From positions 1 through 20,111 of the IMG/VR virus record IMGVR_UViG_3300042387_001871: a DNA stretch of 20,111 nt. One strand, given 5' to 3'. Source of the stretch: a virus. The translations under genes were made by a program, and so were the position numbers. The notes under the pieces were generated by a model. The model was given only the letters and a program-made list of their open reading frames with translations. It was not told where the DNA came from and ran no database searches. How positions within the stretch are numbered: the first letter of the stretch is position 1; the number at the start of each line of letters is the position of its first letter. This document shows positions 7,881 to 15,352 of the stretch, in pieces.

Positions 7881-8279
7881 ATGCTAGTCTATGATCTAGA
7901 TGGTAATAATTATAAATGGTCTATTTTGGGTAATACAAAGAATAATAGGAAAAACCAGTCGTCTTTACACAAAGCGGCCAACGCACTATTATCCGAAATA
8001 TACCCAACTATTACCATCTTACAAGAAGTACCAATAGCTATTAGAAAAAACCAAACTCTATATTTAGACTTTTATATCCCTCTCCTAAAAAGAGCGATAG
8101 AAGTTCATGGAGAACAACATTATAAATTTGTGGCGCATTATCACTCTAATGCTATGGGTTATATTAAGCATAAAAAAAGAGACAGCGATAAAAAAGAGTG
8201 GTGCGAGATTAACGGGATCGAACATATAGAACTTCCTTATAATGAAACGATAGAACAATGGAAACTCAGAATAAAATAA
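7881..8279 (+). CDS. PD-(D/E)XK-fold nuclease of EDxHD / Vsr-like type
   Basis: A 132-residue small nuclease. The pattern fits the restriction-endonuclease fold seen in Vsr and in EDxHD homing nucleases such as I-Bth0305I: E49 (LQEVP), D63 in LYLDFYIP, IEVHGEQH at 73-80 with H80, then RD at 100-101 with K104-K105, and the trailing hydrophobic strand IEHIELPY (113-120). No LAGLIDADG, HNH or GIY-YIG motif is present. It begins on the base after the recA-like stop, without a ribosome binding site of its own, so it is probably translated by coupling. It could be a homing nuclease targeting recA, a mismatch or nicking enzyme, or a domesticated recombination nuclease. The fold call is by motif and is fairly confident; the role is not known. 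Confidence 0.72.
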   Translation: MLVYDLDGNNYKWSILGNTKNNRKNQSSLHKAANALLSEIYPTITILQEVPIAIRKNQTLYLDFYIPLLKRAIEVHGEQHYKFVAHYHSNAMGYIKHKKRDSDKKEWCEINGIEHIELPYNETIEQWKLRIK

Positions 8280-8758
8280 TGTCTTCAAAAGAAGAACTGG
8301 AATACTGGGATAGTATACTAGATGAGTATGAAAATCAAATAGGGTTTACAAAATATAAATCAGATCTTTTGCCAGAATCTGAACTAAATCACTATCTGAT
8401 TATGAGCAGAGACGAACTAGAAAAGCTAACCCCCGACGACTGCGGACAAATAGCATATCGATTATCTCAGTTTAGTTTTCATGTACAAAGAACGGTAAAT
8501 AGAGAGCAAGCTAGACACGATTGGGCAGAGGACACCATTAAATCTGTCATTGCCGATGAAATAAATTCATATAAAGGTTATGGATATTTAGAGAAATCTT
8601 TACAAGCAATTAAACACAATGACAAAGCAAGGTCATTAGATAAAATTAAAAGATATGCTAAACAACGCATAGACCGACTCTCATATCTAGCTAATTCTAT
8701 TAATAATCTGTCTAACATTCTTATTAATATTCAAAAACTAAAGGTTAAAAATGGATAA
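8279..8758 (+). CDS. Helical unknown protein between recA region and helicase, 159 aa
   Basis: I chose ATG 8279 because it forms TAATG with the nuclease stop; an in-frame ATG at 8258 would add seven residues inside that gene. The product is rich in charged and helix-forming residues throughout. A distinctive aromatic and basic segment (IAYRLSQFSFHVQRTVNREQ) is followed by HDWAED, and the last 60 residues probably form two long helices (KRYAKQRIDRLSYLANSINN). There are no cysteines forming a zinc site and no nucleotide-binding loop. Flanked by recombination and replicative helicase genes, it could be a mediator or loader protein, but nothing in the sequence proves this. Confidence 0.7.
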   Translation: MSSKEELEYWDSILDEYENQIGFTKYKSDLLPESELNHYLIMSRDELEKLTPDDCGQIAYRLSQFSFHVQRTVNREQARHDWAEDTIKSVIADEINSYKGYGYLEKSLQAIKHNDKARSLDKIKRYAKQRIDRLSYLANSINNLSNILINIQKLKVKNG

Positions 8759-9170
8759 TACAAATTTTAGTCCGGAACAAATTCAGCAAATGATTCTATT
8801 ACTACAAAAAATGTTACCACAACAAGAGGCTGTTGTAGAGCAAGAGCCCAAGGTATCAAAACCAAAAGTTAAAAAAAATAGCACTAGCACAAAATCTAAG
8901 CAGAATCCGATCAAGACTAAAAAAATAAATATGACATCGCAGCACCATGAGAATAAGTTTTTGGAAATGTCAGAAATGAATATGCACAAAAGCGATGCTG
9001 ATATAGACAAAAGATTAAATAAATTCCCACCAACGCCACGCAGCAGACCATTTTCTCTAGTGTCTGTAAGATGTAGGGTGTGTGGTAAGCCAGAAGAAGT
9101 ACACCCGAAGCTTGTATTAGATTCGTTAGATCGGTATAAATGCAACGATTGCTCCAAGGCCCAGGGGTAG
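8751..9170 (+). CDS. Zinc-ribbon protein with disordered linker, 139 aa
   Basis: Starts eight bases before the end of the previous gene, with AAAGG at 8740-8744. The N-terminus (FSPEQIQQMILLLQKML) is a likely short amphipathic helix. A low-complexity Lys/Ser/Thr/Pro linker spans about 30-62. The C-terminal 45 residues hold a C4 zinc ribbon (CRVC and CNDC, 20-odd residues apart) ending SKAQG. This helix-linker-zinc layout suits a protein that tethers a partner to nucleic acid. The gene ends 11 bases before the DnaB helicase. No family name can be given with confidence; a helicase- or primase-associated role is inferred from position. Confidence 0.7.
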   Translation: MDNTNFSPEQIQQMILLLQKMLPQQEAVVEQEPKVSKPKVKKNSTSTKSKQNPIKTKKINMTSQHHENKFLEMSEMNMHKSDADIDKRLNKFPPTPRSRPFSLVSVRCRVCGKPEEVHPKLVLDSLDRYKCNDCSKAQG

Positions 9171-9181
9171 GATAATACAGT

Positions 9182-10642
9182 ATGATACTGAGCGACCCAT
9201 CAGCCGAAAGAGCCGTACTGTCTGGAATACTTAGCTATGGCTATAATAGCTATCTAGATATTGCAGATATTTTGAAAGAAAGCTCTTTTTCTATAAATAG
9301 CAATATTGTTTTATTCAAATGTTTAAAAAACATATTTGAGCACCATTCAGCAGAGAATGTCGATGTCGCTTTAATTTTATCGTCTGCACAGGAATTAAAC
9401 CTATATAACTTTTATAACAAGCCAGATGAAATGGCTCACCTAAAAGCTATTAGAGACTTTCCTGTTAGCAAAGATAATATTAGAAAGCTTGCTGTTAAAC
9501 TAAAAAAACTAGAAATCGCAAGACTACTTCACAAACAGCTCGAAGTTGCTCAAGATAAAATGCTGGATGTGAGTGGATCCGAAAGTATCAACGAGATTCT
9601 ATGTATTGCAGAAGACACCATTTTTAATTTCACCTCTAATCTAAACGATGAGGATCAGTCACCATTATTAATGGGAAAAAATATAAATGAGTATATAGAT
9701 AATCTAGAAAAAAATCCAGTTGATCAAATTGGTATTTCTACTGGTTTTCCGGTTTACGATAAGTCTATCGGAGGTGGATTAAGACGTAGTACTATTAATG
9801 TTATAGCCGCTAGACCAAAAACTGGTAAAACATTACTGGTAGATAATATGGGTGTACACATAGCAAAACAGGGCATACCCGTCTTAAATCTAGATACAGA
9901 AATGACTAGAGAAGATCACATTAATAGAATTTTAGCCATGATGAACGAGGTTGATCTAAAAGAGATAGAAACTGGTAAATTTGCACAGTCTCCGGATCAA
10001 CTTAGAAAAATCCACCAAGGCAAAGAAGCCTTAAAGGATCTACCTATTTACTATAAGTCAATCGCCGGAAAAGCCTTTGATGAGCAATTGTCATTGATGC
10101 GTCGATGGGTTACAAAAACGGTCGGCTTAAACAACGACGGATCCGCTAAAGATTGTGTTATTTTTTACGACTATCTTAAACTTATGGATAGTCAAGGAAT
10201 ATCTCAAGACTTAAAGGAATACCAAGTCTTAGGTTTCATGATGACCTCTCTACATAATTTTGCCTGTAAGTACAAAGTTCCTATCGTAGCATTTGTTCAA
10301 TTAAATAGAGATGGAATAACGAAAGAAACTACAGATACGGCTTCTGGGTCCGATAGAATTATATGGTTATGTAGCAACTTTACAATCTTTAAACGTAAAA
10401 CAGACGAGGAGATCGCAGAAGACGGTGCGGATAGCGGTAATCGCAAATTGGTTCCTGTTATTAGTCGTCATGGCGGAGGACTAGATGATAATGATTACAT
10501 CAACTGTAACATGAAGGGCTGGTGTGCTAAAATAACAGAAGGTAAAACAAAAATTGAGTTAACACATAATAGAGGAAAAAAGCATGACGGATTCAGCATT
10601 AATGATCAACAAATCACAGAAGAAGAAATACCGTTCATATAG
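9182..10642 (+). CDS. DnaB-type replicative helicase
   Basis: Hexameric 5'-3' helicase that unwinds the fork and recruits primase; 486 residues, slightly longer than bacterial DnaB. The N-terminal domain (1-150) starts DPSAERAVLSGIL, matching the DnaB N-terminal helix. The RecA-like motor has GISTGFPVYDKSIGGGL (184-200), Walker A ARPKTGKT (210-217; usual form GRPSMGKT), DTEM after the second strand, Walker B VIFYDY (326-331) and FVQLNRD (371-377). The acidic C-terminus ends ITEEEIPFI. A weak promoter-like pair (TTGCTC, 16 bases, GATAAT ending 9176) lies just ahead, too poor to annotate separately. Its last 59 bases overlap the primase start. The family call is strong. Confidence 0.93.
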   Translation: MILSDPSAERAVLSGILSYGYNSYLDIADILKESSFSINSNIVLFKCLKNIFEHHSAENVDVALILSSAQELNLYNFYNKPDEMAHLKAIRDFPVSKDNIRKLAVKLKKLEIARLLHKQLEVAQDKMLDVSGSESINEILCIAEDTIFNFTSNLNDEDQSPLLMGKNINEYIDNLEKNPVDQIGISTGFPVYDKSIGGGLRRSTINVIAARPKTGKTLLVDNMGVHIAKQGIPVLNLDTEMTREDHINRILAMMNEVDLKEIETGKFAQSPDQLRKIHQGKEALKDLPIYYKSIAGKAFDEQLSLMRRWVTKTVGLNNDGSAKDCVIFYDYLKLMDSQGISQDLKEYQVLGFMMTSLHNFACKYKVPIVAFVQLNRDGITKETTDTASGSDRIIWLCSNFTIFKRKTDEEIAEDGADSGNRKLVPVISRHGGGLDDNDYINCNMKGWCAKITEGKTKIELTHNRGKKHDGFSINDQQITEEEIPFI

Positions 10643-11792
10643 TAAGGAAGAATTAAGACAAATCAGCGATTTGTTATGTGATCATATAGATAGCCTGTTG
10701 GATATGTTCAATATTGAATATCGCAAAACGTCTAAAATGATTATATCTACATGTCCTGTTCACGGTGGAGATAATCACTCCGCATTTAATATCTATCCAT
10801 ATGGTGAAAACTATAAAGGAAACTGGAAATGTAGAACACATCATTGCGAAGAATCGTTTATGCCTTCGCCTATCGGATTTGTAAGGGGGCTACTCTCTCA
10901 TCATCATAAAAATTGGACCTCAAAAGATGACGAGATGGTTTCTTTTAATGAGACAATGACGTTTATAGAAGAATTTCTCAAAAAAGAAACTGGCTATTCA
11001 TTAACAGAGAATAATACAGATGATTGTCAAGATTTTATAAAACTCATACAATCCATCAAGCCACCTATAAAAACCACAACTCCTAAAGAGCTGCCTAAAA
11101 ATATTATCACAAAGATTATACCGAGAGATGTTGTTAGAAAACTGTTAAATATACCATCAAAATATTATATTGAAAGAGGCTACAGCCAGGAAATACTTGA
11201 TAAGTATGATGTTGGACTATGCTTAACCAAAGGCAAAGAAATGTATGGCAGAGTTGTGGTGCCAGTCTACGACGATGAGTATACATCAATGATAGGATGT
11301 ACCGGTAGAAGCATATTTAATAAATGTGAGAGTTGCAAATGTTACCATAATGAGTCATACAGATGCCCTGATAAAAATAACCAATGGAAATATTCTAAGT
11401 GGAAACACAGCTTCGGATTTAAAAGTCAAGCATGTTTATATAACTATTGGTTCGCCAAGGAACATATTAAGCAAAGCGGTATGGCTATCTTAGTAGAAAG
11501 TCCAGGAAACGTATGGAGACTCGAAGAAAGTGGTATACACAACAGCGTAGCAATGTTTGGTTCTAATCTGAGCGATAAACAGCTTTCGTTGTTAGATGAA
11601 GCTGGAGCAACTACTATTATCATATTAACAGACAATGACGCGGCTGGACAAGATGCTAAGAAAGCCATTATTCATAAGTGTCAGAAAACACACAGACTTT
11701 TTAGTCCTATAATCTCTAAAGAGGATGTTGGAGAAATGACAAAAGAAGAGATTCAAACACAAATTATTGATTATATAGGAAAAATTAAATGA
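10584..11792 (+). CDS. DnaG-like primase with CHC2-type zinc site and TOPRIM domain
   Basis: Synthesises RNA primers at the fork; 402 residues, shorter than bacterial DnaG because no helicase-binding C-terminal domain is obvious. The N-terminal zinc site has C57xxH60 (CPVH), then C83 and C88 (CRTHHC). The TOPRIM core has E305 in AILVESPGN and D350xD352 in LTDNDAAG. An additional cysteine group, C248, C251, C253 and C261, sits just before the TOPRIM domain and may bind a second zinc. The start at 10584 is favoured by AGAGGA at 10571-10576, seven bases upstream; the next ATG (10602) lacks such a site. It overlaps the helicase gene by 59 bases in another frame and the dNMP kinase start by four (ATGA). 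Confidence 0.9.
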   Translation: MTDSALMINKSQKKKYRSYSKEELRQISDLLCDHIDSLLDMFNIEYRKTSKMIISTCPVHGGDNHSAFNIYPYGENYKGNWKCRTHHCEESFMPSPIGFVRGLLSHHHKNWTSKDDEMVSFNETMTFIEEFLKKETGYSLTENNTDDCQDFIKLIQSIKPPIKTTTPKELPKNIITKIIPRDVVRKLLNIPSKYYIERGYSQEILDKYDVGLCLTKGKEMYGRVVVPVYDDEYTSMIGCTGRSIFNKCESCKCYHNESYRCPDKNNQWKYSKWKHSFGFKSQACLYNYWFAKEHIKQSGMAILVESPGNVWRLEESGIHNSVAMFGSNLSDKQLSLLDEAGATTIIILTDNDAAGQDAKKAIIHKCQKTHRLFSPIISKEDVGEMTKEEIQTQIIDYIGKIK

Positions 11793-12403
11793 CTAAAATT
11801 ATTGCATTTGCCGGTAGAAAACAATCTGGTAAAAGTACGGCGTGTGAGTATATATCCAATATTATATCCACTAGACCATACAACACATTTACTAATAAAA
11901 TTTATAGTTTTGCTGATCCACTAAAGCAAGATATTTGTATAAACATACTTGGGCTATCCCATGATCAATGCTATGGTTCGGATGATGATAAGAACAGCCT
12001 AACTCACTTAACATGGAACGATAAACAATTAACAGCCAGAGATGTTATGCAAATAGTTGGAACAGAAATGTTTAGAACCATGTATCCTAATGTTTGGGTT
12101 AATGCATTAATTAATAAGATTAAAAATGATAATATAGAAGTAGCATTAATCTCCGACTGTAGATTTCCAAATGAAGTTGACATAGTTCATAAAAATCATG
12201 GATATGTTATACGATTAACTCGTAATCTTTTTAATGTTGATCATCCTAGCGAAAAAGCATTAGACAAAGAATATTATGATTGGTCTAACTTCGATTGGGT
12301 GATTGATAATCAAAATCTTAATATTGATGATAAAAACAAAGCAATTAGCGACTATTTGTACTACAGTAGAGCCCTATATTACAGCAATACAAAAAATATA
12401 TGA
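11789..12403 (+). CDS. Deoxynucleoside monophosphate kinase
   Basis: Phosphorylates dNMPs to dNDPs, the step after dCMP deaminase. The 204-residue product begins with MTKIIAFAGRKQSGKST, where GRKQSGKS (9-16) is the P-loop; this is the phage dNMP kinase pattern (T4 gp1-like family). FADPLKQDI, LTARDVMQIVGTEMFR and VALISDCRFPNEVD match conserved blocks of that family. It starts by a four-base ATGA overlap with the primase and ends the same way into the nuclease gene, so expression is coupled. Phage enzymes of this kind often accept several dNMPs, including modified ones; substrate range here cannot be read from sequence. Confidence 0.9.
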   Translation: MTKIIAFAGRKQSGKSTACEYISNIISTRPYNTFTNKIYSFADPLKQDICINILGLSHDQCYGSDDDKNSLTHLTWNDKQLTARDVMQIVGTEMFRTMYPNVWVNALINKIKNDNIEVALISDCRFPNEVDIVHKNHGYVIRLTRNLFNVDHPSEKALDKEYYDWSNFDWVIDNQNLNIDDKNKAISDYLYYSRALYYSNTKNI

Positions 12404-13461
12404 TTATTACCTATTTACGCAGTAGTTCTTATGGCACACACTCCATGTGTGAGCAACAGTATTTTATAGAATATGTATTGGGCTTAAAGTCCCCATCTAA
12501 TAAAAAGGCAGACAAGGGAACCATAGTACATAAAGTGCTAGAAATTCTAGCACTAATGAAACACGCTGAGCAGAATAAACAGCAATATGTTGAAGACGAT
12601 GTTGTAGGCCAAATTGATATAGTAAAACATAGTATGCATGACGGAGTATTCGTGCATAGCGTAGTAGATAAGGTATACCAATATTATACTTCTCAATTTA
12701 CACACCATGAATGGACAGAAACCGATAAAAAGGACTGTATTAATTGGATCAATAAGGCTCTAACTCATAATAATAGAATGTTTGATCCTAGACATAGAAT
12801 CATAGTACAACCAGAGCAAAAATTTGATATAACAATTAATAAAGATTGGGCTAAGTATACTTTTGATACTAAAGAAGGACAACTAACCGGAAATTTAGCC
12901 ATTAAAGGTACGATAGATTTAATCACAGAAGTAAATCAAGACACATTAGAAGTAATAGATTGGAAAACAGGAAAAAGGCTGGATTGGGCCACAGGCGAAA
13001 TTAAGACGCCAGAAAAACTACAAAAAGACGCTCAATTAAGAATGTATCATTATGCTATTAGCATATTATATCCACAATATAATCACGTTATGGTTTCTAT
13101 TAACTTTATTAATGATGGTGGACCGTTCTCTATTTGTTTTGATAAGTCAGACTTATACGAAACAGAAAATATGCTTAGAAGAAAGTTTGAAACTATAAAA
13201 AACGCTACAATACCACGCCTAAATAAAAGTTGGAAATGCAATAAGTTATGCCACTTTGGTAAAACATCTTTTGAACAAGGACATATTGAGCCGATTAAAG
13301 AGTATAGAGAAAATCAAGTTACTAATATTAACTATAATATGTGCAAGTGCGAACAAATAAAACATGACACAGACCTATATGGTATAGACCACGTAGTTGA
13401 CAAGTATACTAAGCCGGGTTATAATGTGGCTTCTTACAAAGCACCAGGGTCAGTAGAATAA
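12400..13461 (+). CDS. Cas4/RecB-like PD-(D/E)XK exonuclease
   Basis: A 353-residue nuclease of the PDDEXK_1 group. The motifs appear in order: H44 in GTIVHKVLE, D173 in GTIDLI, D187-W-K189 in EVIDWKTG, and Q212xxxY216 in AQLRMYHYA. Cysteines C17, C280, C284, and C315 or C317 are placed as in Cas4, AddB and Dna2, with one near the N-terminus and a group after the nuclease core. An iron-sulfur cluster is therefore plausible, though the spacing is unusual. Such phage nucleases are thought to resect DNA ends for recombination. There is no CRISPR array or cas1/cas2 nearby, so a CRISPR role is not indicated. The 3' end contains a consensus promoter for the polymerase gene, and the stop forms TAATG with it. 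Confidence 0.85.
   Translation: MIITYLRSSSYGTHSMCEQQYFIEYVLGLKSPSNKKADKGTIVHKVLEILALMKHAEQNKQQYVEDDVVGQIDIVKHSMHDGVFVHSVVDKVYQYYTSQFTHHEWTETDKKDCINWINKALTHNNRMFDPRHRIIVQPEQKFDITINKDWAKYTFDTKEGQLTGNLAIKGTIDLITEVNQDTLEVIDWKTGKRLDWATGEIKTPEKLQKDAQLRMYHYAISILYPQYNHVMVSINFINDGGPFSICFDKSDLYETENMLRRKFETIKNATIPRLNKSWKCNKLCHFGKTSFEQGHIEPIKEYRENQVTNINYNMCKCEQIKHDTDLYGIDHVVDKYTKPGYNVASYKAPGSVE
13397..13425 (+). promoter_or_regulatory. Consensus promoter inside the nuclease gene, ahead of dnaE-N
   Basis: TTGACA at 13397-13402, a 17-base spacer, and TATAAT at 13420-13425; both hexamers and the spacing are ideal. Transcription would begin near 13432, leaving a leader of about 28 bases before the polymerase ATG at 13461. 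The elements are embedded in codons for VDKYTKPGYNVAS. A chance match is possible but two perfect hexamers at perfect spacing directly upstream of a major gene make function likely. Confidence 0.65.
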
Positions 13462-15299
13462 TGTACATACCTTTGCATAATCATACTCACTATAGTCTAT
13501 TGGATGGCCTTTCTCGACCAGAACAGATCGCTGACAAGTGCGCCAAATTTGAGATGAAATCTTGTGCTATTACCGATCATGGTAATATCTGTGGAGCTAT
13601 CCAATTTTATCAAAAGCTTAAGAAAAAAAAGATTAAGCCCATCTTGGGTATAGAATTATATATTTGTGATCAAGATAGTTCTATTCAAGAAAAAGACAAT
13701 GCTAATTTATCTCACATGTTACTATTAGCAAAAAATCTAAAAGGATGGAAAAACCTAATTAAGCTGGTATCTCAATCAAATCATCCGTCTAGATTTTATC
13801 ATAAACCAAGAGTATCTTTAAAAGATTTAGAAGACTATCAGTCTGATGATTTTATTTGTATGACGGGTCATCTTGGTTCAGTTATTGCTAATCATATTTT
13901 AAATGATAATGTCTTATCTCCAGATGCTAGTGCTATATTCGATCAAAAGCTTTCTTATTTATATGATATTTTTGGTACACAAAACGTCTTTATTGAATGT
14001 CAGCAAATGGATCGAGATTACACCAAAGAACAATCAATATTAACCAACTTTTACAGAGAAAAAGCAGCATCTAACAATAGTATTAAATTAATCGCGACCT
14101 GTGATGCTCACTATGTAAATCAGGAAGACTCTGTAGACCAAAGAATATTATTGTGTAATAATTTAAAAACAACATTTGCAGAAATATCTAAAAAAGACAA
14201 TATACCACTTAAAACCTTTTTTGAGTCTGATAAATATTATCTATTAACACCAAATGAAATGCAACAGCTTCATACTGAAACCGAAATAAAAAATACACTG
14301 TTAGTAGATAGTATGTGTGAGGAGTATGAGATACTAGTGCCACCACAATTACCAAAATTTACTTGCCCAAATGGTTTAATAGAAAAGGATTACTTGTATA
14401 AGCTATGTAGTGACAAGCTATCAAATATAGACAAATCTAATCCTAATGCGTATAAAGATAGGTTAAATAGCGAGCTTAATACTATTAATAAGGCTGGTTT
14501 GTCTGGATATTTCTTGATAGTAAAAGATATTGTGGACTTTATTAGATCTAATGATTGGCTTCCTGGTCCTGGGCGAGGGTCGGCGGCTGGGTCTTTGGTG
14601 TCATATCTTTTAGGTATAACATCTATAGATCCTATAAAATACGATCTACTCTTTGAGAGATTCTATAATGACGGACGTAATACCGAAGGTCGTATTTCTA
14701 TGCCTGATATCGACGTTGACGTACCCATTGACAAAAGAGAATTAGTTATTCAACATATGAAAGATAAGTATGGCAGCAGCAAGGTAAGTCAAATGATTAC
14801 CTTTAATACCCTAAAGGGCCGGGGAGCCTTAAAAGAAGTGCTCAGGGTCTATGGAGACATATCTTTTGAAGAGACTAATAGAATTACGGAAAATATTCCA
14901 GACGAAGCCAAAATTGCGGATGAATTACAAGAAATGAAAGAAGAATATGGTGAGGCTTCCATCATTAGATGGGCTCTTGAAAATGAGGGAGAGAAGCTAA
15001 AACAGTGGTGTTCAATCGACTCAGATGGCAACCTTTCTGGACCTCTATCGAAGAGATTTGAGCAGGCTATAAGACTGGAAGGAACAAAGTGTCATCAGTC
15101 TAAACACGCGGCTGGAGTGGCTGTGTCTGCTCAAAACTTAGATGAGATTTGTCCAATGATATATGACGGCAAAACAGAACAAACTATAGCGGGGCTAGAA
15201 ATGGCCGATTTGGAATCGTTGGGAGTTGTAAAGTTTGATATTCTTGGTGTAGCACTATTGGACAAAATTATGAACATACGAGACATGTTGCGGGGTTGA
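13461..15299 (+). CDS. dnaE: DNA polymerase III alpha subunit (DnaE type), N-terminal fragment: PHP and catalytic palm
   Basis: The front half of a C-family replicative polymerase, 612 residues. The PHP domain (1 to about 290) keeps apparent metal ligands: H6 and H8 (LHNHTHYS), D39-H40 (TDHGN), E65, H85, C133 and D215/H217 (TCDAHY). The same sites are degenerate in E. coli DnaE, so PHP may be an active nuclease here. In the palm, GPGRGSAAGSLVSYLLG (369-385) precedes the catalytic D416 and D418 in PDIDVD; the third catalytic aspartate is D593 in KFDILG. The gene ends normally soon after that (DMLRG, TGA). The rest of the enzyme is encoded at 16309. No intein sequence is present at the end. It starts in TAATG after the nuclease gene and has its own upstream promoter. 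Polymerase activity would require the second fragment. Confidence 0.93.
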   Translation: MYIPLHNHTHYSLLDGLSRPEQIADKCAKFEMKSCAITDHGNICGAIQFYQKLKKKKIKPILGIELYICDQDSSIQEKDNANLSHMLLLAKNLKGWKNLIKLVSQSNHPSRFYHKPRVSLKDLEDYQSDDFICMTGHLGSVIANHILNDNVLSPDASAIFDQKLSYLYDIFGTQNVFIECQQMDRDYTKEQSILTNFYREKAASNNSIKLIATCDAHYVNQEDSVDQRILLCNNLKTTFAEISKKDNIPLKTFFESDKYYLLTPNEMQQLHTETEIKNTLLVDSMCEEYEILVPPQLPKFTCPNGLIEKDYLYKLCSDKLSNIDKSNPNAYKDRLNSELNTINKAGLSGYFLIVKDIVDFIRSNDWLPGPGRGSAAGSLVSYLLGITSIDPIKYDLLFERFYNDGRNTEGRISMPDIDVDVPIDKRELVIQHMKDKYGSSKVSQMITFNTLKGRGALKEVLRVYGDISFEETNRITENIPDEAKIADELQEMKEEYGEASIIRWALENEGEKLKQWCSIDSDGNLSGPLSKRFEQAIRLEGTKCHQSKHAAGVAVSAQNLDEICPMIYDGKTEQTIAGLEMADLESLGVVKFDILGVALLDKIMNIRDMLRG

Positions 15300-15313
15300 C
15301 ACCTCAACGGTGT
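15295..15313 (+). repeat. Two overlapping inverted repeats at the -35 region
   Basis: GTTGA (15295-15299) pairs with TCAAC (15304-15308) around CACC, and ACACC (15299-15303) pairs with GGTGT (15309-15313) around TCAAC. The two five-base stems share sequence, so they exclude each other. They cover the -35 box of the internal promoter and the dnaE-N stop codon, a sensible place for an operator. The stems are short and chance is not excluded. Confidence 0.35.
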
Positions 15314-15324
15314 ATTATTATTAT
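15296..15324 (+). promoter_or_regulatory. Promoter between the two polymerase halves
   Basis: TTGACA at 15296-15301 overlaps the dnaE-N stop (TGA 15297-15299). A 17-base spacer leads to TATTAT at 15319-15324. The predicted start near 15331 is upstream of the AAAGGAG ribosome binding site and ATG 15358. It would give the small protein, the exonuclease and the C-terminal polymerase fragment a transcript independent of dnaE-N. Confidence 0.72.
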
Positions 15325-15345
15325 AAAACAGAGTCTTTTACGCAC

Positions 15346-15352
15346 AAAGGAG
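15346..15352 (+). promoter_or_regulatory. Shine-Dalgarno site fixing the start of the 78-aa gene
   Basis: AAAGGAG lies five bases before ATG 15358. It excludes the in-frame GTG at 15310, which would also lie upstream of the predicted transcript start. This is among the strongest ribosome binding sites in the window. Confidence 0.8.

Noticed and set aside
8258-8278. Upstream ATG at 8258 for the helical unknown gene
   Set aside because: It lies inside the nuclease gene without a ribosome binding site; ATG 8279 makes the TAATG coupling seen elsewhere in this operon.
8783-9157. Reverse-strand Cys/Ser-rich frame opposite the zinc-ribbon gene
   Set aside because: The composition is the mirror of a Lys-rich linker on the + strand; nothing supports expression.
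9149-9176. A promoter ahead of the helicase (TTGCTC, 16 bases, GATAAT)
   Set aside because: The -35 box matches consensus at only three of six positions and is inside coding sequence; not enough to annotate.
12400-13461. Evidence of a CRISPR-Cas system from the Cas4-like nuclease
   Set aside because: There are no repeat-spacer units and no cas1, cas2 or effector genes anywhere in the window; the neighbours are replication genes.
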